Positions 10,792 to 20,317 are shown, numbered from the stretch's first letter. The stretch is DNA of 64,000 nucleotides from Streptococcus pneumoniae (GCF_001457635.1 NZ_LN831051.1:1302001-1366000), one strand, 5' to 3'. Notes: generated by a model from the letters alone, not told the origin. A program made the numbers and translations.

Positions 10792-11445
10792 ATGTTACGA
10801 TCTCAATTTGAAGAAGATTTAGAGAAATTACATAACCAGTTCTACGCTATGGGACAAGAAGTGCTCTCACAAATCAATCGTACGGTACGTGCTTTTGTCA
10901 CGCATGACCGTGACCTGGCAAAAGAGGTCATAGAAGATGATGCAGAAGTAAATGAATACGAAGTGAAACTGGAAAAGAAATCATTTGAAATGATCGCACT
11001 CCAACAACCAGTCTCTCAAGATTTGCGTACAGTCTTGACTGTCCTTAAGGCTGTATCAGATGTGGAGCGTATGGGGGATCACGCTGTAGCCATTGCCCAG
11101 GCAACCATCCGTATGAAGGGGGAAGAACGCATCCCAGCTGTAGAGGAAGAAATTAAAAAAATGGGACGTGAAGTTAAAAGCGTTGTTGAAGCAGCACTTG
11201 ATCTTTATCTTAATGGTTCTGTTGACGACGCATACCGGGTGGCCTCCATGGATGAGCAAATTAACCACTATTTTGAAACTATCCGTGACCTTGCGACTGA
11301 AGAGATTAAGAAAAATCCAGAAGCCATTGTTACGGGTCGTGATTATTTCCAAGTTATTTCCTACTTGGAGCGTATCGGTGACTATGCTAAAAATATCTGT
11401 GAATGGGTTGTCTACTTTGAAACAGGTAAGATTGTCGAACTATAA
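10792..11445 (+). CDS. phoU: PhoU-type phosphate signalling protein
   Basis: 217 aa, normal PhoU length, made of two three-helix PhoU repeats. Each repeat has the metal-binding E/D pattern: VERMGDHAVAIAQ near residues 85-97 and LERIGDYAKNICEWVVYF near 190-207. PhoU proteins are peripheral cytosolic regulators that act on Pst transporters and, where present, the PhoR kinase. It closes the operon 11 bases after the second pstB and before a strong terminator. The operon carries no kinase or regulator gene of its own. Confidence 0.94.
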   Translation: MLRSQFEEDLEKLHNQFYAMGQEVLSQINRTVRAFVTHDRDLAKEVIEDDAEVNEYEVKLEKKSFEMIALQQPVSQDLRTVLTVLKAVSDVERMGDHAVAIAQATIRMKGEERIPAVEEEIKKMGREVKSVVEAALDLYLNGSVDDAYRVASMDEQINHYFETIRDLATEEIKKNPEAIVTGRDYFQVISYLERIGDYAKNICEWVVYFETGKIVEL

Positions 11446-11463
11446 AATAGTTTAATTCTGTAT

Positions 11464-11501
11464 AAAAAGGAGCTTGAAATCAACTGATGGCTCCTTTTTT
11501 T
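11464..11501 (+). terminator. Terminator after phoU
   Basis: AAAAAGGAGC pairs with GCTCCTTTTT around a loop of about 14 bases, followed by T residues. It ends the pst operon. Confidence 0.85.
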
Positions 11502-11541
11502 GAACGAAAAAATATTTTTGAGATAAAAATTTAAAAAACAC

Positions 11542-11570
11542 TTGACAAGTAACTTGGATATCGTTATAAT
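11542..11570 (+). promoter_or_regulatory. Promoter of the amino-acid-binding lipoprotein gene
   Basis: A consensus vegetative promoter: -35 TTGACA at 11542-11547, a 17-base spacer, and -10 TATAAT at 11565-11570, about 30 bases before the ATG. Confidence 0.93.
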
Positions 11571-11601
11571 TATACAAAATTAACAGAAAGGTTGTTTATT
11601 T

Positions 11602-12417
11602 ATGAAATCAAAAAAATGGATATTTGTTTTATGTAATTTTCTTGCAAGTTTCTTCTTAGTAGCTTGCCAGTCAGGTTCTAATGGTTCTCAGTCAGCTGTT
11701 GAGGCCATTAAGCAAAAGGGGAAATTAGTTGTGGCAACCAGTCCTGACTATGCACCCTTTGAATTTCAATCATTGGTTGATGGAAAGAACCAGGTAGTCG
11801 GTGCAGACATCGACATGGCTCAGGCTATCGCTGATGAACTTGGGGTTAAGTTGGAAATCTTAAGCATGAGTTTTGACAATGTTTTGACCAGTCTTCAAAC
11901 TGGTAAGGCTGACCTAGCAGTTGCAGGAATTAGTGCTACTGACGAGAGAAAAGAAGTCTTTGATTTTTCAATCCCATACTATGAAAACAAGATTAGTTTC
12001 TTGGTTCGTAAGGCTGATGTGGAAAAATACAAGGATTTAACTAGCCTAGAAAGTGCTAATATTGCAGCCCAAAAAGGGACTGTTCCAGAATCAATGGTCA
12101 AGGAACAATTGCCAAAAGCTCAATTAACTTCCCTAACTAATATGGGTGAAGCAGTCAATGAATTGCAGGCTGGAAAAATAGATGCTGTTCATATGGATGA
12201 GCCTGTTGCACTTAGTTATGCTGCTAAAAACGCTGGCTTAGCTGTCGCAACTGTCAGCTTGAAGATGAAGGACGGCGACGCCAATGTCGTTGCTCTTAGA
12301 AAAAATAGTGATGATTTGAAAGAAGTGGTAGACAAGGTCATCCAAAAACTTAAGGATGAAGGAACTTACCAAAGCTATCTTGAAAAAGCAGCAAGTTTAA
12401 CTGAAGTTGAAGAATAA
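11602..12417 (+). CDS. aatB: Amino acid ABC transporter substrate-binding lipoprotein (SBP family 3)
   Basis: 271 aa. A lipoprotein signal (KSKKW, then a hydrophobic core, then LVAC with Cys near residue 22) precedes a family 3 periplasmic-binding domain with SPDYAPFEF, GADIDMAQAIADELG and ISATDERKEVFDFSIPYY, the usual ligand-binding segments for polar amino acids. No permease or ATPase genes are adjacent, so it must work with components encoded elsewhere. It is a single-gene unit between its own consensus promoter and a bidirectional terminator. The symbol follows pneumococcal usage as I remember it; the ligand is not shown by the sequence. Confidence 0.88.
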   Translation: MKSKKWIFVLCNFLASFFLVACQSGSNGSQSAVEAIKQKGKLVVATSPDYAPFEFQSLVDGKNQVVGADIDMAQAIADELGVKLEILSMSFDNVLTSLQTGKADLAVAGISATDERKEVFDFSIPYYENKISFLVRKADVEKYKDLTSLESANIAAQKGTVPESMVKEQLPKAQLTSLTNMGEAVNELQAGKIDAVHMDEPVALSYAAKNAGLAVATVSLKMKDGDANVVALRKNSDDLKEVVDKVIQKLKDEGTYQSYLEKAASLTEVEE

Positions 12418-12418
12418 G

Positions 12419-12456
12419 AAAAAGCAGAGTTGGATGTCATTCCAATTCTGCTTTTA
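12419..12456. terminator. Bidirectional terminator between aatB and the MocR gene
   Basis: AAAAGCAGAGTTGG pairs with CCAATTCTGCTTTT (one G-T pair) around an 8-base loop, with A residues before and T residues after. It can serve both converging genes and overlaps the 3' end of the minus-strand gene. Confidence 0.85.
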
Positions 12457-13708
12457 AATAGTTTAAAACATTTTCCAGATTGTCTAGGGACACCTTGGCA
12501 AATTGATAAGGACAGGTGCTTAAATAGGCCTCTTCAAAGAAGTCCAAGCCCAGTTGACTGTGTTTGAGACTGGCGATTTTAGGATACTGTCTCAGGTCTA
12601 GCAATAAACCATCGTGTAGGGGATAATGAGGAAGGGGACAAGGTGTTTTAGTTATCCTTTCCTCGATTTGTTTTTGGTAAGATTCATGATTGGTCAAGCG
12701 AGCCAAACGATTTTTTTCAAACAATTGACTGTCAATATAGAGTGACAGGGCCTTTTGCATGATGAGGTTGCTGTCGTAGTCTAGGATATTTTTGTAGGCC
12801 ACGAAGGCTTCTTTGATAGTATTTGGAAGAATGAGTGCTGTTATCCGCAAGGCTGGAAAGAGGCTGGTTGAGAAGGATTTGATATAAATGACGCGTTCCT
12901 CTGTATCTAGATAGTGGAAGGTCTGGCCCTTTTTAGAGTCCAAATCCCCCAGATAGTCGTCTTCGACGATATAAACACTATATTTGGCTGCTAAGTCAAG
13001 AATAGCTCGTTTGTCCTGCTCAGAATAGGAATGGCCTAGGGGATAGTGAAATCGAGGAATGGTGTAGAAAAACTTAATTTTTCCTGTTTTGAAGTGGCCT
13101 TCCAGCTCCTCCAAGTCAATCCCATCAATGCCTCGTTCAATCGTTTGATAGTCCAGCCCCTGTGCAATCAAGAGGCGATTCATCCGATGGTAGGTTGGCT
13201 GTTCCACCAAGATTTCCTTGGCTTGGCTAGGAAAGGATATTTGAGAGAGGATAAACAAGGCTTGTTGGGTTCCAGAAGTCAGTACTAGTTGGTTAGCCTT
13301 GCAGTAGAGAGCTTGGTCAAAGAGGAGTTTGTGAATGGATTGTCTTAGGTCTTCTAATCCTTCTTGATTGTCATAGTAGTTGAAGAGGTAGTTTTCTCGG
13401 CCAATCAAGGTTTCATTGACACAGAGTCGGAAATCGTCATAGGCACTGGCATGTTCGTCGGTAACCTCGATTTCTAGGTCTTGATGTTGCCCTTGTTCTA
13501 ATACATAGTAGCCACTCTGAGGCTTGGCATAGAGGTATTGTTCGTGCCGTAATTCCAGCAGGGCTCGTTGAATGGTGTCCTTGCTGCAGTGAAAGTCAAG
13601 GCTCAGTTGACGGATAGAAGGCAGGCGACTACCCGTCGGAAATCGTCCAGACTCGATACCATTTTTCAGATAGGAAACGACCTCTTTGTACTTGCTTTGT
13701 TTCTTCAT
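12437..13708 (-). CDS. MocR-type (GntR HTH plus aminotransferase fold) regulator
   Basis: 423 aa. Residues of about 1-75 form a GntR winged helix (SRLPSIRQLSLDFHCSKDTIQRALLELRHEQ), and residues of about 100-420 a class I aminotransferase-like domain. The PLP lysine is in IYIKSFSTSLFPALRI, and VEDDYLGDLD supplies the PLP-ring aspartate. MocR proteins are PLP-dependent transcription factors that commonly act on a divergent neighbour. Here the divergent gene is acetolactate decarboxylase, whose start lies 141 bases away, so it is the natural candidate target (inference). The gene is slightly shorter than PdxR or GabR. Confidence 0.88.
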   Translation of the reverse strand: MKKQSKYKEVVSYLKNGIESGRFPTGSRLPSIRQLSLDFHCSKDTIQRALLELRHEQYLYAKPQSGYYVLEQGQHQDLEIEVTDEHASAYDDFRLCVNETLIGRENYLFNYYDNQEGLEDLRQSIHKLLFDQALYCKANQLVLTSGTQQALFILSQISFPSQAKEILVEQPTYHRMNRLLIAQGLDYQTIERGIDGIDLEELEGHFKTGKIKFFYTIPRFHYPLGHSYSEQDKRAILDLAAKYSVYIVEDDYLGDLDSKKGQTFHYLDTEERVIYIKSFSTSLFPALRITALILPNTIKEAFVAYKNILDYDSNLIMQKALSLYIDSQLFEKNRLARLTNHESYQKQIEERITKTPCPLPHYPLHDGLLLDLRQYPKIASLKHSQLGLDFFEEAYLSTCPYQFAKVSLDNLENVLNYLKAELE

Positions 13709-13733
13709 TCCAGACCTCCCTTGATTTTGTTAC

Positions 13734-13762
13734 ATTGTACCCTTTTTTTTCCTTCTTGGCAA
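13734..13762 (-). promoter_or_regulatory. Promoter of the MocR gene, with a near-palindrome over the -10
   Basis: Read on the minus strand: -35 TTGCCA (5 of 6), a 17-base spacer, and -10 TACAAT. The -10 lies in TACATTGTA (13731-13739), an imperfect palindrome suited to autoregulation. This is in the intergenic region shared with budA. Confidence 0.7.
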
Positions 13763-13782
13763 TGTCTAGAGCGTTTCTCTCG

Positions 13783-13811
13783 TTCACATCTAGGGGCAAA
13801 TGTGGTATACT
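13783..13811 (+). promoter_or_regulatory. Promoter of budA
   Basis: -35 TTCACA (5 of 6) at 13783-13788, a 17-base spacer, and extended -10 TGGTATACT ending at 13811. It fires away from the MocR promoter 20 bases upstream. Confidence 0.8.
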
Positions 13812-13849
13812 TAGGAGTAAGATTTATAGAATAACAGACAAGAAAGTGA

Positions 13850-14581
13850 ATGGATAAGAACGTGCAGGAACCAGTGAAATTATTTCAATACAATACTCTT
13901 GGAGCCTTGATGGCTGGCCTTTATGGTGGTACTATGACAGTAGGAGAATTGCTAGAACATGGTGACCTTGGTTTGGGAACCTTGGATTCCATTGATGGGG
14001 AATTGATTGTCTTGGATGGCAAGGCTTATCAGGCCAAAGAGTCAGGAGACCAGCCAGAAATTGTGGAAGTGTCACCAGATGCCCTTATTCCTTACGCTGC
14101 AGTGGTACCGCATCAGGCAGAGGTCATTTTCCGCCAGCGCTTTGAGATGACAGACAAGGAATTGAAAGAACGAATTGAGTCTTATTATGATGGGGAAAAT
14201 CTTTTCCGCTCTATCAAGATTCGGGGGGAATTTTCACATATGCATGTGCGTATGATTCCTAAGTCAACACCCGATACCAAGTTTGCTGATATCGCAACCC
14301 ATCAACCGGAATATAGTCGTGACAATGTTGCGGGGACTATTGTTGGTTTCTGGACGCCTCAGATTTTCCATGGGGTCAGTGTGGCAGGCTACCATCTGCA
14401 CTTCATATCAGATGATTTGACCTTCGGTGGACATGTCATGGATTTTGTCATCAAGGAAGGCATTATCGAGGTGGGAGCAGTTGACCAGTTGGACCAACGT
14501 TTCCCAGTCCAAGACCGTCAATACTTGTTTGCTAAGTTCAATGTTGACGAGATGAAAAAAGATATTGAAAAGGCAGAATAG
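13850..14581 (+). CDS. budA: Alpha-acetolactate decarboxylase
   Basis: 243 aa, full length. The conserved zinc site is in HGVSVAGYHLHFISDDLTFGGHV (about residues 165-190) and the catalytic region around KIRGEFSHMHVR (near 122-132). The enzyme converts 2-acetolactate to acetoin in the cytosol, drawing off excess pyruvate-derived acetolactate and easing acid stress. Pneumococcal and lactococcal annotation also uses aldB. It is divergent from the MocR regulator and followed after 9 bases by the YhfC gene, so the two are probably co-transcribed. Confidence 0.94.
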   Translation: MDKNVQEPVKLFQYNTLGALMAGLYGGTMTVGELLEHGDLGLGTLDSIDGELIVLDGKAYQAKESGDQPEIVEVSPDALIPYAAVVPHQAEVIFRQRFEMTDKELKERIESYYDGENLFRSIKIRGEFSHMHVRMIPKSTPDTKFADIATHQPEYSRDNVAGTIVGFWTPQIFHGVSVAGYHLHFISDDLTFGGHVMDFVIKEGIIEVGAVDQLDQRFPVQDRQYLFAKFNVDEMKKDIEKAE

Positions 14582-14590
14582 GAGAAGAAA

Positions 14591-15343
14591 ATGACCATTC
14601 ATATCATTATTACCATGTTGCTGTTGCTAGCTTTTCTGATAGGAAGCATTTGGTTTACCAAAAAGAAATACCAGATTAATCTAGCTGTCTTGGGCTTGGG
14701 TGCAGTCGCTTTCTTTGTCTCTTCGCAGATTTTGGAAAAACTGGTGCATATCTTGATTTTGCATCCTCAAAAAGACGGTAGTATTGCCCTCTTGCAAGAT
14801 CATCCGCTTATCTATATTATCTATGGCCTAGCCATGGCAGCATTTTTTGAGGAAACGGCTCGTCTTGTTTTCTTCAAATGGTTGGAGAAAAAGAGAAGTT
14901 TGGAAAAGGCAGATGCCTTGGCCTATGGCCTAGGGCATGGTGGCTTGGAGTTGATTTTTCTAGGCCTTATTAGTTTACTCAATCTTTACATCGTTCTTTC
15001 GGCAGTTCAAACTCAGAATCCACAGGTTATGCAATTACTGTCTGAAAATATGTTAAAAACCATTCAGTCACTTTCGGTCTGGCAGATTTATTTGCTTGGT
15101 TTTGAGCGAATCTTGGCGCTTGGTTTCCAATTACTTTTGACAGTTTGGGTTTACCAAGCTGTTCGCCAGAAGAAATGGATTTATCTCCTAGCAGCCTATG
15201 GCTTGCATGCCTTCTTTGATCTGGCACCATCTCTTTTCCAAGTAGGCTGGTTGACAAATCCAGTCTTGGTTGAAGTGATTCTAGCACTGGATCTCGTTCT
15301 GGTTGCCTATGGAACCAAGGAAATCTTTTGTAAAAAATCATAA
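14591..15343 (+). CDS. YhfC-family intramembrane protease-like protein
   Basis: 250 aa with about seven hydrophobic segments. Motifs match the YhfC family, related to the CPBP/Abi intramembrane proteases: FFEETARLVFFKWLEK near residues 79-94 (the EExxR motif), AYGLGHGGLELIFLG near 115-129 and AYGLHAFFDL near 202-211, giving the expected glutamate and histidine ligands. Substrate and role are unknown. It follows budA closely and precedes a terminator. Confidence 0.8.
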   Translation: MTIHIIITMLLLLAFLIGSIWFTKKKYQINLAVLGLGAVAFFVSSQILEKLVHILILHPQKDGSIALLQDHPLIYIIYGLAMAAFFEETARLVFFKWLEKKRSLEKADALAYGLGHGGLELIFLGLISLLNLYIVLSAVQTQNPQVMQLLSENMLKTIQSLSVWQIYLLGFERILALGFQLLLTVWVYQAVRQKKWIYLLAAYGLHAFFDLAPSLFQVGWLTNPVLVEVILALDLVLVAYGTKEIFCKKS

Positions 15344-15365
15344 AAAGGGGGGAACCTCTTTTTCT
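15339..15365 (+). terminator. Terminator after the YhfC gene
   Basis: AAAAAGGGG pairs with CCTCTTTTT around a short loop, followed by further T/C residues. Confidence 0.7.
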
Positions 15366-15396
15366 TATGCAAAATCCAAACAAGGTATTTTTATGG

Positions 15397-15425
15397 TCGT
15401 CAAATGTCTCTAAAAATGGTATAAT
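15397..15425 (+). promoter_or_regulatory. Promoter of murB
   Basis: Extended -10 TGGTATAAT ends at 15425, with a weak -35 (TCGTCA, 4 of 6) 17 bases upstream. The murB ATG lies 30 bases downstream. Confidence 0.7.
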
Positions 15426-15454
15426 GGAATGAATTTTGTAAAAGGAAGAGTGAC

Positions 15455-16360
15455 ATGTCTGTAAGAGAAAAAATGCTTGAAATCTTAGAAGGAATTGATA
15501 TCCGTTTTAAGGAACCCTTGCATAGCTATAGTTATACAAAAGTAGGTGGAGAGGCTGATTATTTGGTCTTTCCACGAAATCGTTTTGAGTTGGCGCGCCT
15601 TGTGAAATTTGCCAACCAAGAAAATATCCCTTGGATGGTTCTTGGCAATGCAAGCAATATCATCGTTCGTGATGGTGGGATTCGTGGATTTGTCATCTTG
15701 TGTGACAAGCTCAATAACGTTTCTGTTGATGGCTATACCATTGAAGCAGAAGCTGGGGCTAACTTGATTGAAACAACTCGCATTGCCCTCCGTCATAGTT
15801 TAACTGGCTTTGAGTTTGCTTGTGGTATTCCAGGAAGCGTTGGCGGTGCTGTCTTTATGAATGCGGGTGCCTATGGTGGCGAGATTGCTCACATCTTGCA
15901 GTCTTGTAAGGTCTTGACCAAGGATGGAGAAATCGAAACCCTGTCTGCTAAAGACTTGGCTTTTGGTTACCGCCATTCAGCTATTCAGGAGTCTGGTGCA
16001 GTTGTCTTGTCAGTTAAATTTGCCCTAGCTCCAGGAACCCATCAGGTTATCAAGCAGGAAATGGACCGCTTGACGCACCTACGTGAACTCAAGCAACCTT
16101 TGGAATACCCATCTTGTGGCTCGGTCTTTAAGCGTCCAGTCGGGCATTTTGCAGGTCAGTTAATTTCAGAAGCTGGCTTGAAAGGCTATCGTATCGGTGG
16201 CGTAGAAGTGTCAGAAAAGCATGCAGGATTTATGATCAATGTCGCAGATGGAACGGCCAAAGACTACGAGGACTTGATCCAATCGGTTATCGAAAAAGTC
16301 AAGGAACACTCAGGTATTACGCTTGAAAGAGAAGTCCGGATCTTGGGTGAAAGCAAGTAG
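15455..16360 (+). CDS. murB: UDP-N-acetylenolpyruvoylglucosamine reductase MurB
   Basis: 301 aa, type IIb MurB length. FAD-binding segments [14 protein letters not shown] (about 27-40), [19 protein letters not shown] (about 66-84) and [26 protein letters not shown] (about 112-137) are clear. The catalytic serine lies in [11 protein letters not shown] near residue 228 and the active-site glutamate in [10 protein letters not shown] at the C-terminus. It makes UDP-MurNAc for peptidoglycan in the cytosol. The pot operon follows after 159 bases; the murB-potABCD order is common in streptococci. Confidence 0.95.
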   Translation: MSVREKMLEILEGIDIRFKEPLHSYSYTKVGGEADYLVFPRNRFELARLVKFANQENIPWMVLGNASNIIVRDGGIRGFVILCDKLNNVSVDGYTIEAEAGANLIETTRIALRHSLTGFEFACGIPGSVGGAVFMNAGAYGGEIAHILQSCKVLTKDGEIETLSAKDLAFGYRHSAIQESGAVVLSVKFALAPGTHQVIKQEMDRLTHLRELKQPLEYPSCGSVFKRPVGHFAGQLISEAGLKGYRIGGVEVSEKHAGFMINVADGTAKDYEDLIQSVIEKVKEHSGITLEREVRILGESK

Positions 16361-16394
16361 GAAGCTGTATTTGAAAAGCTGCTGCTATGTCATG

Positions 16395-16485
16395 GAAAGG
16401 GGGTGAAAGCCTATCGGTAGCGAAGATGTATGCAGGTGGTTTTACTCCCTGCAAGAGGTAGTGGCGACCTGACAGAGCCCCGATC
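16395..16485 (+). other. Candidate structured leader upstream of potA
   Basis: The 159-base murB-potA gap has no gene but several pairings: TGCAGG/CCTGCA (16431-16436 with 16448-16453), AGGT/ACCT (16456-16459 with 16467-16470), CTATCGGTAG (16411-16420), and GGGG (about 16399-16402) with CCCC (16478-16481). The local base composition is GC-richer than the surroundings. It may be a structured 5' UTR of the polyamine operon. I do not recognise a known riboswitch class. Confidence 0.4.
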
Positions 16486-16519
16486 TGTTAATCTATGAAA
16501 AAGAAGGAATTTATACCAA

Positions 16520-17677
16520 TTGAAAAAACCAATTATCGAATTCAAAAACGTCTCTAAAGTTTTTGAAGACAGCAACACCAAGGTTCTCAAAGACATCAAC
16601 TTTGAGTTGGAAGAAGGGAAATTCTACACCCTTCTAGGTGCATCTGGTTCGGGGAAATCAACTATCCTAAACATTATTGCAGGTTTACTGGATGCGACGA
16701 CAGGAGATATCATGCTAGACGGTGTTCGTATCAATGATATTCCAACCAACAAGCGTGATGTCCATACGGTCTTCCAATCCTATGCCTTGTTTCCACATAT
16801 GAATGTGTTTGAAAATGTTGCCTTTCCACTTCGCTTGCGCAAGATTGACAAGAAAGAAATCGAGCAACGCGTAGCGGAAGTTCTCAAGATGGTTCAGTTG
16901 GAAGGTTATGAAAAACGTTCCATCCGCAAACTTTCTGGAGGACAACGTCAGCGTGTGGCTATCGCCCGTGCTATCATCAACCAACCCCGTGTGGTTTTGT
17001 TGGATGAGCCCTTGTCAGCGCTGGACTTGAAATTAAGAACAGACATGCAGTACGAACTGCGTGAATTACAACAACGATTGGGCATTACCTTTGTCTTTGT
17101 CACTCACGATCAGGAAGAAGCCCTGGCCATGAGTGACTGGATTTTCGTTATGAATGATGGCGAGATTGTCCAGTCTGGAACCCCTGTGGACATCTACGAT
17201 GAGCCAATCAACCACTTTGTTGCCACCTTTATCGGGGAGTCAAACATCTTGCCAGGTATCATGATTGAGGACTACTTGGTCGAATTTAACGGCAAACGCT
17301 TTGAAGCGGTTGATGGTGGGATGAAGCCAAATGAACCTGTTGAGGTCGTTATTCGTCCAGAGGACTTGCGCATTACCCTTCCTGAAGAAGGCAAGCTCCA
17401 AGTTAAGGTCGATACCCAGCTTTTCCGTGGAGTTCATTATGAAATTATCGCCTATGACGAACTTGGAAATGAATGGATGATCCACTCAACCCGTAAGGCT
17501 ATCGTGGGTGAGGAAATCGGTCTGGACTTTGAACCAGAAGACATCCACATCATGCGTCTCAATGAAACCGAAGAAGAGTTCGATGCTCGTATTGAGGAGT
17601 ACGTAGAAATCGAAGAGCAAGAAGCAGGTTTGATCAATGCAATCGAGGAGGAAAGAGATGAAGAAAACAAGCTCTAA
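16520..17677 (+). CDS. potA: Spermidine/putrescine ABC transporter ATP-binding protein PotA
   Basis: 385 aa, starting at TTG 16520 with AAGAAGGAA upstream. Walker A is GASGSGKST near residues 38-46, signature [14 protein letters not shown], Walker [17 protein letters not shown], and the H-loop is in [16 protein letters not shown]. The C-terminal TOBE domain runs from about residue 240 to 345, followed by an acidic tail rich in Glu. It energises polyamine uptake from the cytosolic side. Its 3' end overlaps potB by 20 bases. Confidence 0.95.
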   Translation: MKKPIIEFKNVSKVFEDSNTKVLKDINFELEEGKFYTLLGASGSGKSTILNIIAGLLDATTGDIMLDGVRINDIPTNKRDVHTVFQSYALFPHMNVFENVAFPLRLRKIDKKEIEQRVAEVLKMVQLEGYEKRSIRKLSGGQRQRVAIARAIINQPRVVLLDEPLSALDLKLRTDMQYELRELQQRLGITFVFVTHDQEEALAMSDWIFVMNDGEIVQSGTPVDIYDEPINHFVATFIGESNILPGIMIEDYLVEFNGKRFEAVDGGMKPNEPVEVVIRPEDLRITLPEEGKLQVKVDTQLFRGVHYEIIAYDELGNEWMIHSTRKAIVGEEIGLDFEPEDIHIMRLNETEEEFDARIEEYVEIEEQEAGLINAIEEERDEENKL

Positions 17678-18464
17678 ACTCTTTGTAGTGCCCTACATGC
17701 TTTGGATTGCCCTCTTTGTATTGGCACCCTTGGTCTTGATTTTCGGTCAATCCTTTTTCAACATCGAAGGCCAGTTCAGTTTAGAAAATTACAAATCTTA
17801 CTTTGCGTCACAAAACTTGACCTATCTTAAAATGAGTTTCAACTCAGTGCTTTATGCAGGCATTGTGACCTTTGTGACACTGCTTATCAGTTATCCGACG
17901 GCCCTCTTTTTGACCCGTCTCAAACACCGTCAACTCTGGATTATGCTGATTATTCTGCCAACTTGGATCAACCTTCTTCTTAAGGCTTATGCCTTTATCG
18001 GGATTTTTGGTCAGAATGGCTCTATTAACCAATTCTTGGAATTTATCGGAATTGGTTCACAGCAGTTGCTTTTTACCGATTTCTCCTTTATCTTTGTCGC
18101 AAGCTACATCGAGCTTCCCTTTATGATTTTGCCGATTTTCAATGTCTTGGACGATATGGATAACAATCTCATCAATGCCAGCTATGACCTAGGTGCGACC
18201 AAGTGGGAGACTTTCCGTCATGTCATCTTCCCTCTGTCTATGAACGGAGTGAGAAGTGGGGTCCAATCTGTCTTTATCCCCAGCTTGAGTCTCTTCATGC
18301 TGACCCGTTTGATTGGTGGAAACCGTGTTATTACGCTGGGAACGGCTATTGAACAGAATTTCCTAACCAATGACAACTACGGTATGGGTTCAACCATCGG
18401 TGTAATTCTCATCTTGACCATGTTCATCACCATGTGGGTGACCAAGGAAAGGAGAGAACGATGA
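17658..18464 (+). CDS. potB: Spermidine/putrescine ABC transporter permease PotB
   Basis: 268 aa from ATG 17658, chosen over the upstream 17637 start because GAGGAGGAAAG lies just before it and the protein then starts MKKTSSK followed by a membrane helix. Six membrane segments and the EAA loop [28 protein letters not shown] (about residues 175-202) are visible. It overlaps potA upstream and potC by 4 bases (ATGA) downstream. Confidence 0.94.
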   Translation: MKKTSSKLFVVPYMLWIALFVLAPLVLIFGQSFFNIEGQFSLENYKSYFASQNLTYLKMSFNSVLYAGIVTFVTLLISYPTALFLTRLKHRQLWIMLIILPTWINLLLKAYAFIGIFGQNGSINQFLEFIGIGSQQLLFTDFSFIFVASYIELPFMILPIFNVLDDMDNNLINASYDLGATKWETFRHVIFPLSMNGVRSGVQSVFIPSLSLFMLTRLIGGNRVITLGTAIEQNFLTNDNYGMGSTIGVILILTMFITMWVTKERRER

Positions 18465-19234
18465 AAAAATTTGCCAACCTTTATCTGGGACTGGTCTTTC
18501 TTGTCCTCTACCTGCCGATTTTTTACTTGATTGGCTACGCCTTTAATGCAGGAAACGACATGAACAGCTTTACAGGCTTTAGCTTGAGCCATTTTAAAAC
18601 CATGTTTGGTGATGGTCGCCTTATGTTAATTGTGACTCAGACCTTTTTCTTGGCCTTCCTATCAGCCTTGATAGCGACCATTATCGGGACTTTTGGTGCC
18701 ATTTACATCTACCAGTCTCGTAAGAAATACCAAGAAGCCTTTCTATCACTCAATAATATCCTCATGGTTGCGCCTGACGTTATGATTGGTGCTAGCTTCT
18801 TGATTCTCTTTACCCAACTCAAGTTTTCACTTGGCTTTTTGACCGTTCTATCTAGTCACGTGGCCTTCTCCATTCCTATCGTGGTCTTGATGGTCTTGCC
18901 TCGACTCAAGGAAATGAATGGCGACATGATTCATGCGGCCTATGACTTGGGAGCTAGTCAATTTCAGATGTTCAAGGAAATCATGCTTCCTTACCTGACT
19001 CCGTCTATCATTACTGGTTATTTCATGGCCTTCACCTATTCGTTAGATGACTTTGCCGTGACCTTCTTTGTAACAGGAAATGGCTTTTCAACCCTATCAG
19101 TCGAGATTTACTCTCGTGCTCGCAAGGGGATTTCCTTAGAAATCAATGCCCTGTCTGCTCTAGTCTTTCTCTTTAGTATTATCCTAGTTGTAGGTTATTA
19201 CTTTATCTCTCGTGAGAAGGAGGAGCAAGCATGA
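18461..19234 (+). CDS. potC: Spermidine/putrescine ABC transporter permease PotC
   Basis: 257 aa from ATG 18461 (GGAGAG upstream; the ATGA overlaps the potB stop). Six membrane helices; EAA loop AAYDLGASQFQMFKEIMLPYLTPSIITG near residues 165-192. SLDDFAVTFFVTG is typical of PotC. It forms the channel with PotB. The stop overlaps the potD start by 4 bases. Confidence 0.94.
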   Translation: MKKFANLYLGLVFLVLYLPIFYLIGYAFNAGNDMNSFTGFSLSHFKTMFGDGRLMLIVTQTFFLAFLSALIATIIGTFGAIYIYQSRKKYQEAFLSLNNILMVAPDVMIGASFLILFTQLKFSLGFLTVLSSHVAFSIPIVVLMVLPRLKEMNGDMIHAAYDLGASQFQMFKEIMLPYLTPSIITGYFMAFTYSLDDFAVTFFVTGNGFSTLSVEIYSRARKGISLEINALSALVFLFSIILVVGYYFISREKEEQA

Positions 19235-20301
19235 AAAAAATCTATTCATTTTTAGCAGGAATTGCAGCGATTATCCTTGTCTTGTGGGGAATTGCGACTC
19301 ATTTAGATAGTAAAATCAATAGTCGAGATAGTCAAAAATTGGTTATCTATAACTGGGGAGACTATATCGATCCTGAACTCTTGACTCAGTTTACAGAAGA
19401 AACAGGAATTCAAGTTCAGTACGAGACTTTTGACTCCAACGAAGCCATGTACACTAAGATAAAGCAGGGTGGAACGACCTACGATATTGCCATTCCAAGT
19501 GAATACATGATTAACAAGATGAAGGACGAAGACCTCTTGGTTCCGCTTGATTATTCAAAAATTGAAGGAATCGAAAATATCGGACCAGAGTTTCTCAACC
19601 AGTCCTTTGACCCAGGTAATAAATTCTCCATCCCTTACTTCTGGGGAACCTTAGGAATTGTCTACAACGAAACCATGGTAGATGAAGCGCCTGAGCATTG
19701 GGATGACCTTTGGAAGCCGGAGTATAAGAATTCTATCATGCTCTTTGATGGGGCGCGTGAGGTGCTGGGACTAGGACTCAATTCCCTCGGCTACAGCCTC
19801 AACTCCAAGGATCTGCAGCAGTTGGAAGAGACAGTGGATAAGCTCTACAAACTGACTCCAAATATCAAGGCTATCGTTGCGGACGAGATGAAGGGCTATA
19901 TGATTCAGAATAATGTTGCAATCGGCGTGACCTTCTCTGGTGAAGCCAGCCAAATGTTAGAAAAAAATGAAAATCTACGTTATGTGGTACCGACAGAGGC
20001 CAGCAATCTTTGGTTTGACAATATGGTCATTCCCAAAACAGTTAAAAACCAAAACTCAGCCTATGCCTTTATCAACTTTATGTTGAAACCTGAAAATGCT
20101 CTCCAAAATGCGGAGTATGTCGGCTATTCAACACCAAACCTACCAGCGAAGGAATTGCTCCCAGAGGAAACAAAGGAAGATAAGGCCTTCTATCCCGATG
20201 TTGAAACCATGAAACACCTAGAAGTTTATGAGAAATTTGACCATAAATGGACAGGGAAATATAGCGACCTCTTCCTACAGTTTAAAATGTATCGGAAGTA
20301 G
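19231..20301 (+). CDS. potD: Spermidine/putrescine-binding protein PotD
   Basis: 356 aa. The N-terminal hydrophobic segment (about residues 5-23) is a signal sequence or anchor but has no cysteine, so there is no lipobox; many Gram-positive binding proteins are lipoproteins, so this one is probably held by its uncleaved N-terminus or released. The mature domain has LVIYNWGDYIDPELL, DSNEAMYTKI, IPSEYMINKM and VIPKTVKNQNSAYAFINFML, matching PotD/PotF polyamine-binding proteins. It captures spermidine or putrescine outside the membrane for PotABC. It is the last gene of the operon. Confidence 0.94.
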   Translation: MKKIYSFLAGIAAIILVLWGIATHLDSKINSRDSQKLVIYNWGDYIDPELLTQFTEETGIQVQYETFDSNEAMYTKIKQGGTTYDIAIPSEYMINKMKDEDLLVPLDYSKIEGIENIGPEFLNQSFDPGNKFSIPYFWGTLGIVYNETMVDEAPEHWDDLWKPEYKNSIMLFDGAREVLGLGLNSLGYSLNSKDLQQLEETVDKLYKLTPNIKAIVADEMKGYMIQNNVAIGVTFSGEASQMLEKNENLRYVVPTEASNLWFDNMVIPKTVKNQNSAYAFINFMLKPENALQNAEYVGYSTPNLPAKELLPEETKEDKAFYPDVETMKHLEVYEKFDHKWTGKYSDLFLQFKMYRK

Positions 20302-20317
20302 GAGATAAACGTAAGAA

